Shown: piece by piece, positions 17,653 through 25,449 of the stretch
Numbering within the stretch: position 1 is the first letter of the stretch
Layout: each line of letters opens with the position of its first letter
NCBI RefSeq assembly: GCF_900116555.1
Contig: NZ_FPAT01000010.1
Location: forward strand, 62,001-126,000
Source of the DNA: Actinopolyspora lacussalsi subsp. righensis
GTDB taxonomy: Bacteria; Actinomycetota; Actinomycetes; Mycobacteriales; Pseudonocardiaceae
Length of the DNA stretch: 64,000 nucleotides
Direction of reading: 5' to 3'
Position numbers and translations under genes: made by a program
The notes under the pieces: model-generated
What the model saw: only the letters and a program-made list of their open reading frames with translations
Told to the model about the DNA's origin: nothing
Databases searched by the model: none

Positions 17653-17672
17653 TTCGTCGTGCGGTGAGCGAT

Positions 17673-17921
17673 TCATCCCATCTCGCGGTCCACGACGGTG
17701 TAGACGCTTTCCAGGTTCACCAGTCGCGGCAGCTCGGACTGGTCGATGGTTATGCCGAATTCCTTTTCGAGGGAGGCCAGAATCTCTATGGCTCGCAGCG
17801 AGTCCGCCTCGTGGTCCTCGATGAACAGGCTGGTGTCGGTTACTTCCCCCTGATCGAGTTCGAGGACCTCGCACACGAGTTCCTTGATCCGAGCGTGGCG
17901 CTCGTTCACCGAAGTCGTCAT
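17673..17921 (-). CDS. acyl carrier protein
   Basis: An 82-residue four-helix ACP. The phosphopantetheine Ser is S41 in EADSLRAIEILASLEKEFGI, close to the canonical DSL motif. It starts at ATG 17921 and is transcribed against its neighbours, ending at a strong shared terminator. It is the only free-standing carrier protein in the window, so it should carry the growing acyl chain for all ketosynthases and deliver it to the starter condensation domain of the NRPS. The activating phosphopantetheinyl transferase is not in the window. Confidence 0.9.
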   Translation of the reverse strand: MTTSVNERHARIKELVCEVLELDQGEVTDTSLFIEDHEADSLRAIEILASLEKEFGITIDQSELPRLVNLESVYTVVDREMG

Positions 17922-18404
17922 GTTCCTCGGTCTCCTGTTCTGTTCGAACCGCTTGTCGTGTCGGGACGGAATGTGGGATCTCATCGAGAAACCGGAAGGA
18001 ATTCCTCGTGAATCTTCTGATCCCGTTCGAAGGGCCGGTACGTGATCCCTGTTGTACCGTTCCGGTGACGGAATCCACCACGCCCGTTTTCCTGCCGCTG
18101 CCGGAACCTGCAACGCTTTCCCGTCCCTTCCGGTGGTCGGATCGACTCCTGCGGACCGCCCGTCCGATGGATTCGGTCCGTCGAGTGCCGTGGGCAGCGA
18201 GGCGACGAAGTTCTCTTAGCACGGTGTCGGGCCGAACACCAACGCTCGTTGCCGCAAACGGAATACGCGCTGGACGCGACGCCCGTTTCGGGTGATTCTC
18301 CACTTCGTGCGATACGGCTCCGGAAACGGGTACACGTGCTTTTCCGACTCACGCTCGTCGTGCCTTCCGGGATTTCGGCACGACGGGGTGGAAGGAGTGG
18401 CCGA
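17922..18404. promoter_or_regulatory. divergent promoter region between ACP and KS operon
   Basis: The 483 bases contain only unsupported short frames. The interval separates the leftward ACP from the rightward KS/CLF operon and should hold both promoters. The KS ribosome site GAAGGAG is at its right end. I could not identify unambiguous -35/-10 boxes or dyads. Confidence 0.45.
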
Positions 18405-19559
18405 ATGACGGTGGGAATAACCGGTCTCGGCGCGGTGGCCGGTGTCGGCACCGATGTCGACACCGTTTTCGAGGAGCTCAGCTCGGGACGGGACGCCCTC
18501 GCGGAGATGCGTGGATTCGACCGGACCAGGTACAACGCGCAGCGGTTGTTCGAGATAGACGATCGTCCCGCGCCCGGAGCGGACGTGCCGCGACGTGCGA
18601 CCGGATTCCTGCTGCGGGTCGTCGAGGAAGCCCTCGCCGATGCCGGGATCGACCTCGACGGTTCGTACCCGGGACCGACCGGGATCCCGGTGCTGGTCGG
18701 AACCGGCCTCCGCGAGCTGCGCTCCGCCGAGCTCTGGTGGCGCGGCGAGGCCGAGTTCCGGGCCGAGCACCTGCACTTCGGCACAGCACTCCGCCGACGG
18801 CTGGGAGCGGCCGACACGCACACCCTCTCCGGTGCCTGTTCGGCTTCGCTGTACGCGCTCGCGCTGGGCACCGATCTGATCGAACTGGGAGAGGCCGAAA
18901 CCGTCGTCGTGGCGGGTGCCGATGTGATCACCGAGAGCATGTTCGGCCTCACCGACAGGTTCCAACCGGTGCCGACCGAAGGACTGCGCCCGTTCGATCA
19001 GGAACGGAAGGGCGCCATCATGGGGGAGGGCGCCGCCGCGGTGGTGCTGCGCGCATCCGACCCGGTCGGTGCCGGTCCCCGAGCCTCGGTGCGTTCGGTG
19101 GGGATCAACTGCGACGCGCACCACGTAACCGCCCCGGATCCGGACGGTGTGGCGGAGAGCATTCGTCAGGCGCACCGGCGAGCGGCAGTAGAACCCTCCG
19201 AAGTGGACATGGTGATGCTGCACGCCACCGGCACTCCGATGAACGACAAGGTGGAGGCCGAGTCGCTGCACCGGGTGTTCGGGGGCAGCGTCGGTCGGCC
19301 GCTGGTGACCGGCATCAAGTCGATGACCGGGCACACCTCCGGCTCCGCCGGTCTGCTCGGTCTGGTCACGGCGGTGCGCTCGCTGGAAACGGGTGTGGTT
19401 CCACCGATCACGGGATTGACCACGCCGACGCCGGAAGCCGAGGGGATCCGGCTGGTGAGCGAGCGGTCGGCCACCGAGTCGATGTCGTTGGCACAGGTGC
19501 ACGCCTTCGGCTTCGGCGGTGTGAACGCCGTGGCGATCCTGGAGGTGGCGGGCCGATGA
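18405..19559 (+). CDS. ketosynthase alpha (type II PKS), copy 1
   Basis: A 384-residue beta-ketoacyl-ACP synthase with an intact triad: Cys145 in LSGACSASLYA, His in MLHATGTPMND and His in SMTGHTSGSAG. It performs decarboxylative Claisen condensation on ACP-bound chains. Start ATG 18405 after GAAGGAG was preferred over longer upstream frames. The next gene, a Cys-less partner, overlaps by four bases (ATGA), the classic KS/CLF arrangement. This pair is more distant from the KS at 24208 and 26579 than those two are from each other, so it may act at a different chain length or step. Confidence 0.85.
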   Translation: MTVGITGLGAVAGVGTDVDTVFEELSSGRDALAEMRGFDRTRYNAQRLFEIDDRPAPGADVPRRATGFLLRVVEEALADAGIDLDGSYPGPTGIPVLVGTGLRELRSAELWWRGEAEFRAEHLHFGTALRRRLGAADTHTLSGACSASLYALALGTDLIELGEAETVVVAGADVITESMFGLTDRFQPVPTEGLRPFDQERKGAIMGEGAAAVVLRASDPVGAGPRASVRSVGINCDAHHVTAPDPDGVAESIRQAHRRAAVEPSEVDMVMLHATGTPMNDKVEAESLHRVFGGSVGRPLVTGIKSMTGHTSGSAGLLGLVTAVRSLETGVVPPITGLTTPTPEAEGIRLVSERSATESMSLAQVHAFGFGGVNAVAILEVAGR

Positions 19560-20494
19560 ACGTGATCACGGGAACGTTTCCGATGCTGCCGGGGGTTTCG
19601 GAAGCGGCCGATCTGCTGACCCGGCAGCCGACCGGCGACCGTGTCGATCCGGCCGCCGTCCTCGGAAGGAAGGGACTGCGCTACAAGGACCGTGCGACGA
19701 CCCTGGGGTTGGCCACCGCGCTGCTGACACTGCGGGACGCCGAGCTGCTCGGTGACGACGGCGAGGTCGATCCGGCCACAGCGGTGGTGATCAGCTCGAA
19801 CTTCGGGAATCTGGACACCGTCTGTCGGGTGGCTCGGACCATAGCGGACGAGACCACCCGTGGGGTGAGTCCGATGGACACCGCGAACGCGTCCAGCAAC
19901 GTGATCGCCTCCGAGATCGCGATCAGGTTCGGGCTGCGCGGGCCGAACCTGACGCTGTGCAACGGCCCCACCTCCGGGCTGGACGCCGTGCGGTGGGCGA
20001 GTCTGCTGCTGCGGGCCGAACGGGCCGATCGGGTTCTGGTACTCGGAGCGGAACCGGACAACGAGACGGTGCGCTCCCTCACGGGGAGACAACGGTGTCT
20101 CGACGGCGCGGCCGGGATGGTCCTGGAACGCGTCGAGGCGGCGCGGGAGCGCGGCGCGCGGACGCGCGCGGGGTTGGTGAGCTGTGTCCGTTCGTCGGGC
20201 GTGTCCGAATGCCTCGAACTGCTGGGCGGGAACGCCCGAACTCGGCCCGACCTGTGGTTGGTGCCGGAAACGGACGGTGAATCGCTACCGGAGTGGTTGT
20301 TGCCGGGAGTGGCGCGAACCGATCTCTCCACCACCTGGGGGTCGGCCTCGGGCGCGCTCGGGGTGCTGCAGTGCGTGGCCGCCGTGGGCCGGTTCGACTC
20401 GGGAACGCACGGATCGGTCCATGCCGTAGCCGGAAGTGACGCGGACGACGCGAGCGCGGGCGTCGTCCTGGAGTCGGCGGGAGAGTACCGGTGA
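19556..20494 (+). CDS. chain-length-factor-like partner of KS copy 1
   Basis: A 312-residue KS-like protein, translationally coupled to KS copy 1. At the nucleophile elbow LTLCNGPTSGLDA aligns with TLSGACSASLYA of its partner, putting Pro where the catalytic Cys should be. The C-terminal His motifs are missing and the protein is about 70 residues shorter than a full KS. This fits a CLF or a reduced KS subunit that shapes the pocket. The alignment is by eye. TANASSNVIASEIAIRFGLRGPN is the conserved stretch before the elbow. Confidence 0.75.
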   Translation: MNVITGTFPMLPGVSEAADLLTRQPTGDRVDPAAVLGRKGLRYKDRATTLGLATALLTLRDAELLGDDGEVDPATAVVISSNFGNLDTVCRVARTIADETTRGVSPMDTANASSNVIASEIAIRFGLRGPNLTLCNGPTSGLDAVRWASLLLRAERADRVLVLGAEPDNETVRSLTGRQRCLDGAAGMVLERVEAARERGARTRAGLVSCVRSSGVSECLELLGGNARTRPDLWLVPETDGESLPEWLLPGVARTDLSTTWGSASGALGVLQCVAAVGRFDSGTHGSVHAVAGSDADDASAGVVLESAGEYR

Positions 20495-21405
20495 AAGGCG
20501 AAGAACCGGAACCGATCGAATCATCGGAGCGGGGAAACGGTGCCGAAGCGGCCGTGCGACTGCATCGGACGGGGGAGACGGAACGTCCGCGTCGCCGCGT
20601 GCTGCTGCTGCACGGACTGTCCAACAGCGCGGCGGTGTGGAACGCCGTGTCGCGGGGTTGGCCGGAGGACACCGAGGTTTGGGCGGCCGATCTGCCCTGG
20701 CGGGGTGGCTTCGACGCGACGTGGTCGTTGACCGGAGACTCCTCCCGGTGGCTACGTACGGCGATGGGACTCGTTCCCGGTGGGCTCGATCTGGTGGTGG
20801 CCCACTCGTTGTCCGCCAGCCTGCTGCTGGACGCGTTGGGCAACGGTTCGCTCGATCCCGCCGAGTACGCCGCATCCGGTCCCGGAGACGTCGAACCGTG
20901 CCGGCGGAGACCACCGGGAACCATGTTCGTCTCCCCCTTCTACCGTCCCGATCCCGGCGATTTCGAGTGGGAGTCCATCGCGAGCTCGCTGCACGATTTC
21001 GAACGAACGATCCGGGACGGCATCCGACTGCACGCGGGAGGGCGCCTCTCCGACGAGAAGTCGGAGGAGCTCGGACGACTGATGTGCCGCAAGATCGGGC
21101 CCTACGGCTGGTTGAGCTTTTTCAACCTGTATCTGAGCACCCCCTGGCTGCTCACCGAGCGGATCACCTCGCCGTGTCGGGTGCTGGTCGGCGATTCCGA
21201 CGCGGCAGCTCCTCCGGAGGAGGGATTCCGGCTGGCCGAGAACCTGCCGGACGCGAGTGCTCGGTCGCTTTCCGACTGCGGTCACTTCCCGATGATCGAG
21301 GCTCCCGAGGAGTTCGTAGCCGTCGCGAGTCGATTCCTGGCCGAACTGGACGACACAGGGGCTCCGCGAGCCGTCCCCGAAACACTGAACGAGGTGAGCG
21401 CATGA
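20491..21405 (+). CDS. alpha/beta hydrolase
   Basis: A 304-residue alpha/beta-hydrolase-fold protein. The oxyanion region is LLLHGLSNSAAVW, the nucleophile is S106 in VVAHSLSAS (an AxSxS variant of GxSxG), the Asp is in VLVGDSDAA and the His in SDCGHFPMIEAPEEF. A full triad is present. It may be an editing or releasing type II thioesterase for ACP-bound intermediates, or tailor the acyl chain. GTG 20491 overlaps the CLF stop (GTGA), so it belongs to the same operon. Its substrate cannot be deduced. Confidence 0.75.
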   Translation: MKGEEPEPIESSERGNGAEAAVRLHRTGETERPRRRVLLLHGLSNSAAVWNAVSRGWPEDTEVWAADLPWRGGFDATWSLTGDSSRWLRTAMGLVPGGLDLVVAHSLSASLLLDALGNGSLDPAEYAASGPGDVEPCRRRPPGTMFVSPFYRPDPGDFEWESIASSLHDFERTIRDGIRLHAGGRLSDEKSEELGRLMCRKIGPYGWLSFFNLYLSTPWLLTERITSPCRVLVGDSDAAAPPEEGFRLAENLPDASARSLSDCGHFPMIEAPEEFVAVASRFLAELDDTGAPRAVPETLNEVSA

Positions 21406-22466
21406 CCGCCGTACCGACTTCGAGTACACCGGAAACCACCGAGCACGACTCCGACGGGCGATGGGACGAAGCCGTCCGGACACTGCTGGAGACCAGCGGC
21501 AGTACCCGATCGCGTCCCGGCTACGAGGGGTGCACCGTCAGTACCTCGCTCGGTTTCCGACACATCAACTACCTGGCGGAGGCCGCGGTGCTGGAGCACT
21601 TCCGCTCCGCCGGGCTGGCTCCGGGGATGCTCTACGACGAGTTCGGGCTCGGGTTGGACGTCGTCCACATCGACACTCGGTTGCCGAAGAACCTGCACGT
21701 GGACGATCTGGCCACACTGTTCGTCAAGCCGGTGCACACTCCGGACGACACGCGGATGCGGTTCGACGTCACCTCCACGGTCTCCCGTGCGGGGCGGTCC
21801 GTCACCAATGCCAGGAGCACACTCGAAGTGCTGCTGCGGGTGGAGCCCGGTGTCGACGCGCGGTTAACCGTGCCGGCCGGGCTCAAGCGGTTCGTGACCG
21901 AGCGACTGGGCACGGCCGAGCCGGTCGAACTCACCGTGGACCCGGCGCCGCGTCCGGATCTCGGCTCGGGACGCGGCACCACGGTGGGCCGGGACTCCCG
22001 GAGGGATCCCGTGCTGGACGAGTTGATCGGTGAGAACAACGCGTTCGGGTGGAAGTGGCGAGTGCCCTACTTCTACTGTCACTTCGGTGATCGGATGCCG
22101 ATGTCCGGTTTCCTGCGGCAGCTCGAGGAAGTCGTCGATCTGTTCCTCGCGGATCGGGGACTCGACGTCAAACGCGTGTTGGACGAACGGCACTGGATTC
22201 CGGTGGTGACCCACTCGCGGCTCGACCTGCTGGACGAAGTGCGGATGGAAGAGGACCTCTACACCGTCTACACCGTGGAGGAGGTGTTCAAGAGCCTGCT
22301 CTACACCTCGCGGATGGACTGTTACGTGGTTCGTGACGGGCGGCTGGTGCCCACCGCCACCGGGCGAATCACGCACGGTTACATGACCCAGCGGTCCAAC
22401 GGAACGTGGGAGCTGGTCACCTTCGACGAACCGACGCTGCGCGCCCTGTCCGGAGAACACCGGTGA
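21402..22466 (+). CDS. double-hotdog dehydratase/thioesterase-like protein
   Basis: A 354-residue protein with the look of two fused hotdog domains. The first half contains FRHINYLAEAAVLEHFR and VTSTVSRAGRSVTNARSTLEV; the second contains MPMSGFLRQLEEVVDLFL and VFKSLLYTSRMDCYVVRDGR. Hotdog proteins in type II polyene clusters act as dehydratases or thioesterases on ACP-bound beta-hydroxyacyl chains, but I cannot point to a certain catalytic residue. ATG 21402 overlaps the hydrolase stop (ATGA). The gene has one in-frame TTA codon (21864-21866), implying dependence on the rare bldA leucyl-tRNA. Confidence 0.55.
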   Translation: MTAVPTSSTPETTEHDSDGRWDEAVRTLLETSGSTRSRPGYEGCTVSTSLGFRHINYLAEAAVLEHFRSAGLAPGMLYDEFGLGLDVVHIDTRLPKNLHVDDLATLFVKPVHTPDDTRMRFDVTSTVSRAGRSVTNARSTLEVLLRVEPGVDARLTVPAGLKRFVTERLGTAEPVELTVDPAPRPDLGSGRGTTVGRDSRRDPVLDELIGENNAFGWKWRVPYFYCHFGDRMPMSGFLRQLEEVVDLFLADRGLDVKRVLDERHWIPVVTHSRLDLLDEVRMEEDLYTVYTVEEVFKSLLYTSRMDCYVVRDGRLVPTATGRITHGYMTQRSNGTWELVTFDEPTLRALSGEHR

Positions 22467-22509
22467 TCCCGGGAACCACGGAGCCGCACACCGTCCTCGG
22501 GAGCTCACG

Positions 22510-22911
22510 GTGAACAGCACGATCCGGACCTCGGTCTCGCCCGTAACGGCACCGGTGCGGTTGGACGAGCCCGCGGAGCTCGGCCACCCGGTACGCGCGG
22601 AGATCGATGTCGCGCCCGAGGAACCGGTCTTCGCCGGCCACTACCCCGGTTTCCCCGTCTTCCCCGGGGTGTGCGTTCTCGACCTCGTGCACCGGACGGC
22701 GGTGCGGGCGGGGCCGCCGGGACGGAGCGTAAGGCTGAACGGAGTGCGCAGCGTCAAATTCGGCGCCGCGGTGTACCCCGGTGATCACCTGACGATCGAG
22801 CTGCGTTGGACCGAACCGACCGGACGGGAAGAGCCCTGGTCGGTATCCGCCTCGGTCCACCGTGCCGAGCTCGCCGTGGCCAACATGCGGTTGTCGTACC
22901 GGGAGGAGTAG
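22510..22911 (+). CDS. FabA/FabZ-like dehydratase subunit carrying the catalytic His
   Basis: A 133-residue single hotdog protein. VFAGHYPGFPVFPGVCVLD reproduces the FabZ/FabA active-site strand: H44 is the catalytic His, and D58 occupies the acid position (Asp as in FabA rather than Glu as in FabZ). It should dehydrate 3-hydroxyacyl-ACP to the enoyl form during polyene assembly. GTG 22510 follows a GGGAG site. The next gene, two bases downstream, encodes a second hotdog that lacks the His, suggesting an obligate heterodimer. Confidence 0.8.
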   Translation: MNSTIRTSVSPVTAPVRLDEPAELGHPVRAEIDVAPEEPVFAGHYPGFPVFPGVCVLDLVHRTAVRAGPPGRSVRLNGVRSVKFGAAVYPGDHLTIELRWTEPTGREEPWSVSASVHRAELAVANMRLSYREE

Positions 22912-22913
22912 TC

Positions 22914-23375
22914 GTGCTGTCCGTCCAACGGATCCGTGCCCTGCTGCCGCACCGCTATCCGATGCTGCTCGTCGACCGGGTCGTCGAGGCGGTACCGGGC
23001 GAGAGGCTCGTGGCGCGCAAGGCGGTCACGATCAACGAGCCTTGCTACGCCGATGTCGCGGACGACACGGACCCGAGGTACCCCGCCTCGTTGCTCGTCG
23101 AGTCCTGGGGGCAGTCGGCCGCGCTGCTCGCCGCGCTCGGTGGTGAACGAGCCGGAGGATTCGGTGACAAAGTGTTGCTGTTCGGCTCCATGGCCGGAGC
23201 GGAGTTCCACGGCGACGTCCATCCCGGCGACGTGCTGGAGCATCACGTCTCGCTCTCCCGCGAAGCGGGCGACACGTTGTTGTTCGAAGGACACACCGAA
23301 GTGAGCGGCAACCGAGTGTTCGAGTTGGAACGCGCCGTGCTGGCCCTGCGCCCCTCGGAAGGGGTGCTCGGCTGA
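22914..23375 (+). CDS. FabZ-like dehydratase subunit lacking the catalytic His
   Basis: A 153-residue FabZ homolog: LLPHRYPMLLVDRVVEA near the N-terminus is a FabZ hallmark. The active-site strand reads NEPCYADVADDTDPRYPASLL instead of NEPFFQGHFP-type sequence, so the catalytic His is gone, while Glu63 in LLVESWGQSAALL is kept. In FabZ dimers each active site takes His from one chain and Glu from the other, so this chain could complement the preceding subunit. GTG 22914 starts two bases after the previous stop, with GGGAGGAG upstream. Confidence 0.75.
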   Translation: MLSVQRIRALLPHRYPMLLVDRVVEAVPGERLVARKAVTINEPCYADVADDTDPRYPASLLVESWGQSAALLAALGGERAGGFGDKVLLFGSMAGAEFHGDVHPGDVLEHHVSLSREAGDTLLFEGHTEVSGNRVFELERAVLALRPSEGVLG

Positions 23376-23404
23376 CCGGCCGGAATGTGAACTGCGAGGA
23401 GAAC

Positions 23405-24019
23405 GTGAACACGAACGGCAACCGAGCTCGCTGGTATTTCTCGTTCCACAACCCGTACTGCCGGTTCGCGTTCGAGGAGCTGAGCGAATCCTTCCCGGAA
23501 CGGTTCCGAGCGATCGAGTGGTTGCCGGTGTGGGACACCGCGGACACCGCGCGGCGATGCGGGCGGCGAGTCGAGCTGCCCGTGGGTGAGATGTCGGCCG
23601 CCAAGGAGCGCTATGTGTGGCAGGACGTGAGTCGGATCGCTCAAAAGCGTGGTTTGACGATGACCCGGCCGAGCGGGGGATCGGGGCGTTGGGAGGTCCC
23701 CCACCTGGCCTATCTCGTCGCCGAACGCCACGGTCGTGGTGTGGAGTTCGCCGGCGCGGTTTACCGGGCCCGATGGGAGTGTGGCCGCGATGTGTGCGCC
23801 ACGGAGGAGATAAGCGGTATCGCCGAGGAGTTCGGCTTCGGTTCGGAGGTGCGACGTGCCGTTTCCGACGATGCCCTCCTGAACGAACGGGCCGGGAGTG
23901 TTCTCGAACGGGCGGAACGCGACGGCGTGTTCGGCACCCCCTTCTTCGTCGTCGGTAGGGAGAAGTTCTGGGGTGTGGAATGGCTACGGAGCTTCGCCGC
24001 GATGTTGGGTGATGGCTAG
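23405..24019 (+). CDS. DsbA/HCCA-isomerase-like protein 2
   Basis: A 204-residue paralog of the protein at 16883, with the same thioredoxin-fold layout: WYFSFHNPYCRFAFEEL at the N-terminus, RWEVPHLAYLVAERHGRG in the middle, and FGTPFFVVGREKFWGVEWL at the end. The catalytic-Ser position of HCCA isomerases is Asn16 here (HNPYC instead of SPY). It may act as a heteromeric partner of copy 1 or have different chemistry. The start is uncertain: GTG 23405 follows GAGGAG at short spacing, GTG 23387 is six codons longer. Confidence 0.7.
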   Translation: MNTNGNRARWYFSFHNPYCRFAFEELSESFPERFRAIEWLPVWDTADTARRCGRRVELPVGEMSAAKERYVWQDVSRIAQKRGLTMTRPSGGSGRWEVPHLAYLVAERHGRGVEFAGAVYRARWECGRDVCATEEISGIAEEFGFGSEVRRAVSDDALLNERAGSVLERAERDGVFGTPFFVVGREKFWGVEWLRSFAAMLGDG

Positions 24020-24068
24020 CGGGTGGCTCGTCCCGTCGGATCGCCTTCCACACCTCCCGAGGCGGGCT

Positions 24069-24089
24069 CGGTACCCGTTGCAGGTACCG
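24069..24089. promoter_or_regulatory. hairpin in KS operon leader
   Basis: Perfect arms CGGTACC (24069-24075) and GGTACCG (24083-24089) lie in the 188-base gap before the second KS gene. This could be an operator or a terminator of the preceding operon; the gap probably contains a separate promoter. Confidence 0.4.
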
Positions 24090-24207
24090 GCAATTCCGGA
24101 GTCGTGGGACGGAGTGCGTACCTAGACTTCGTGCCGACCCCGACGCACGGACCGATCACTCGGTTCGGAGTGGACCGGCGGCACTCCGATCGGCGACTGG
24201 AGTTGTG

Positions 24208-25449
24208 ATGACTTTTCCGGCTCGTGACGACACCGGTGAGCGGGTCGTGGTGACAGGTATGGGAGTGGTGTCTCCCACCGCCACCGAGTTGGCCGACTAC
24301 GTCGCGGCGTTACGAGCCGGACGTACCGGTGCCGCCCCGATCACCGGCTTCGATACCACCGGTTTCGATCACCCGGTCGGCTGCGAGGTGAACGGTTTCC
24401 GGCCCGAGCGATGGATTCGGCGCCTACCTGTCGAACGACTCGGCCGAGCGGCGCGTTTCGCGGTGGCCGCTGCTCGGATGGCTGTGCGCGATGCGCGGCC
24501 GTCCGAGGACACGCTCCGTGGTGATGGGGTGATCTCGGTAGGTACCACCAACGGTGGCGGGCCGCAGCTCGAACGTCTCGTGGAAACCGAGGCGCTGCCC
24601 GGTGGGGGAGCTCGCGATCCACTGCCGACCGGGACGGTTCTCCCGCACAACCTCGCCACTTCGATCTCGCAGGAGTTGGACCTGCCCTCGGCGCTCCCGT
24701 CCGTGCTGGGCACGGCGTGTGCGGCTGGTAATCACGCCATCGGTGAGGGCGTCGACGCGGTTCGCTCCGGCGTTGCCGAGTTCGCGCTCTGCGGGGGAGC
24801 CGATGCCATGAGCCGCAAACTGTTCAGCGGATTCTCGCGGCTGGGATTACTGGCACCCGACGCGTGCCGCCCGTTCGACAGCAACAGGGCGGGCATCCTC
24901 CTCTCGGAAGGGGCGGGGATGCTCCTGCTGGAGAGCAGGCGTGCCGCACTGGCGCGCGGTGCTCCCATCCACGCCGAGGTGCTCGGTTACGGGCTCAACT
25001 GCGACGCCCTGCATCCCGTCGCACCCGACCGGGCGAGCGTCGCCTCCTGCACTCGTACGGCCCTGCGGGACGCGGGGATCTCTCCTCGGGACGTCGATCT
25101 CATCTCGGCGCACGGCACCGGAACCGGTCGTAACGACGTCACCGAGGCGGGAGCGGTGCTCGACGTGTACGGCGAGACACCGCCGCCGACCGTTTCGGTG
25201 AAGTCGATGCTGGGGCACGCCATGGGAGCGGCGAGTGCGCTGGCGGCGATAGCGTGTGTCTCCGCGATCACCCACGGGTTCGCCCCGCCCACCATCAACC
25301 ACCGGGAGCTCGACCCGGAGTGCCCGATCGACTGCGTACCCAACCGTGCGGTGGAAGCCGATCTACGGATAGTGCAGAGCAACGGGCTGGCCTTTGGTGG
25401 CAGCAACGCCGTCGTGATCTTCGGAGAACACGACGGGAGGACACGATGA
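24208..25449 (+). CDS. ketosynthase alpha, copy 2
   Basis: A 413-residue KS with an intact triad: Cys in VLGTACAAGNHA, His in SAHGTGTGRND, His in SMLGHAMGAASA. VVVTGMGVVSPTA at the N-terminus is typical of FabF-like KS. The start is ATG 24208 with GGAG five bases upstream. It is coupled by ATGA overlap to the CLF at 25446 and is closely related to KS copy 3. Two in-frame TTA codons (24310-24312 and 24847-24849) make its translation sensitive to bldA tRNA supply. It probably extends the polyene chain on the discrete ACP. Confidence 0.9.
   Translation: MTFPARDDTGERVVVTGMGVVSPTATELADYVAALRAGRTGAAPITGFDTTGFDHPVGCEVNGFRPERWIRRLPVERLGRAARFAVAAARMAVRDARPSEDTLRGDGVISVGTTNGGGPQLERLVETEALPGGGARDPLPTGTVLPHNLATSISQELDLPSALPSVLGTACAAGNHAIGEGVDAVRSGVAEFALCGGADAMSRKLFSGFSRLGLLAPDACRPFDSNRAGILLSEGAGMLLLESRRAALARGAPIHAEVLGYGLNCDALHPVAPDRASVASCTRTALRDAGISPRDVDLISAHGTGTGRNDVTEAGAVLDVYGETPPPTVSVKSMLGHAMGAASALAAIACVSAITHGFAPPTINHRELDPECPIDCVPNRAVEADLRIVQSNGLAFGGSNAVVIFGEHDGRTR

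Noticed and set aside
18008-18295. A 95-residue frame in the ACP-KS divergent region
   Set aside because: No ribosome site, no recognisable motif and Pro/Arg-rich composition; more likely promoter DNA.
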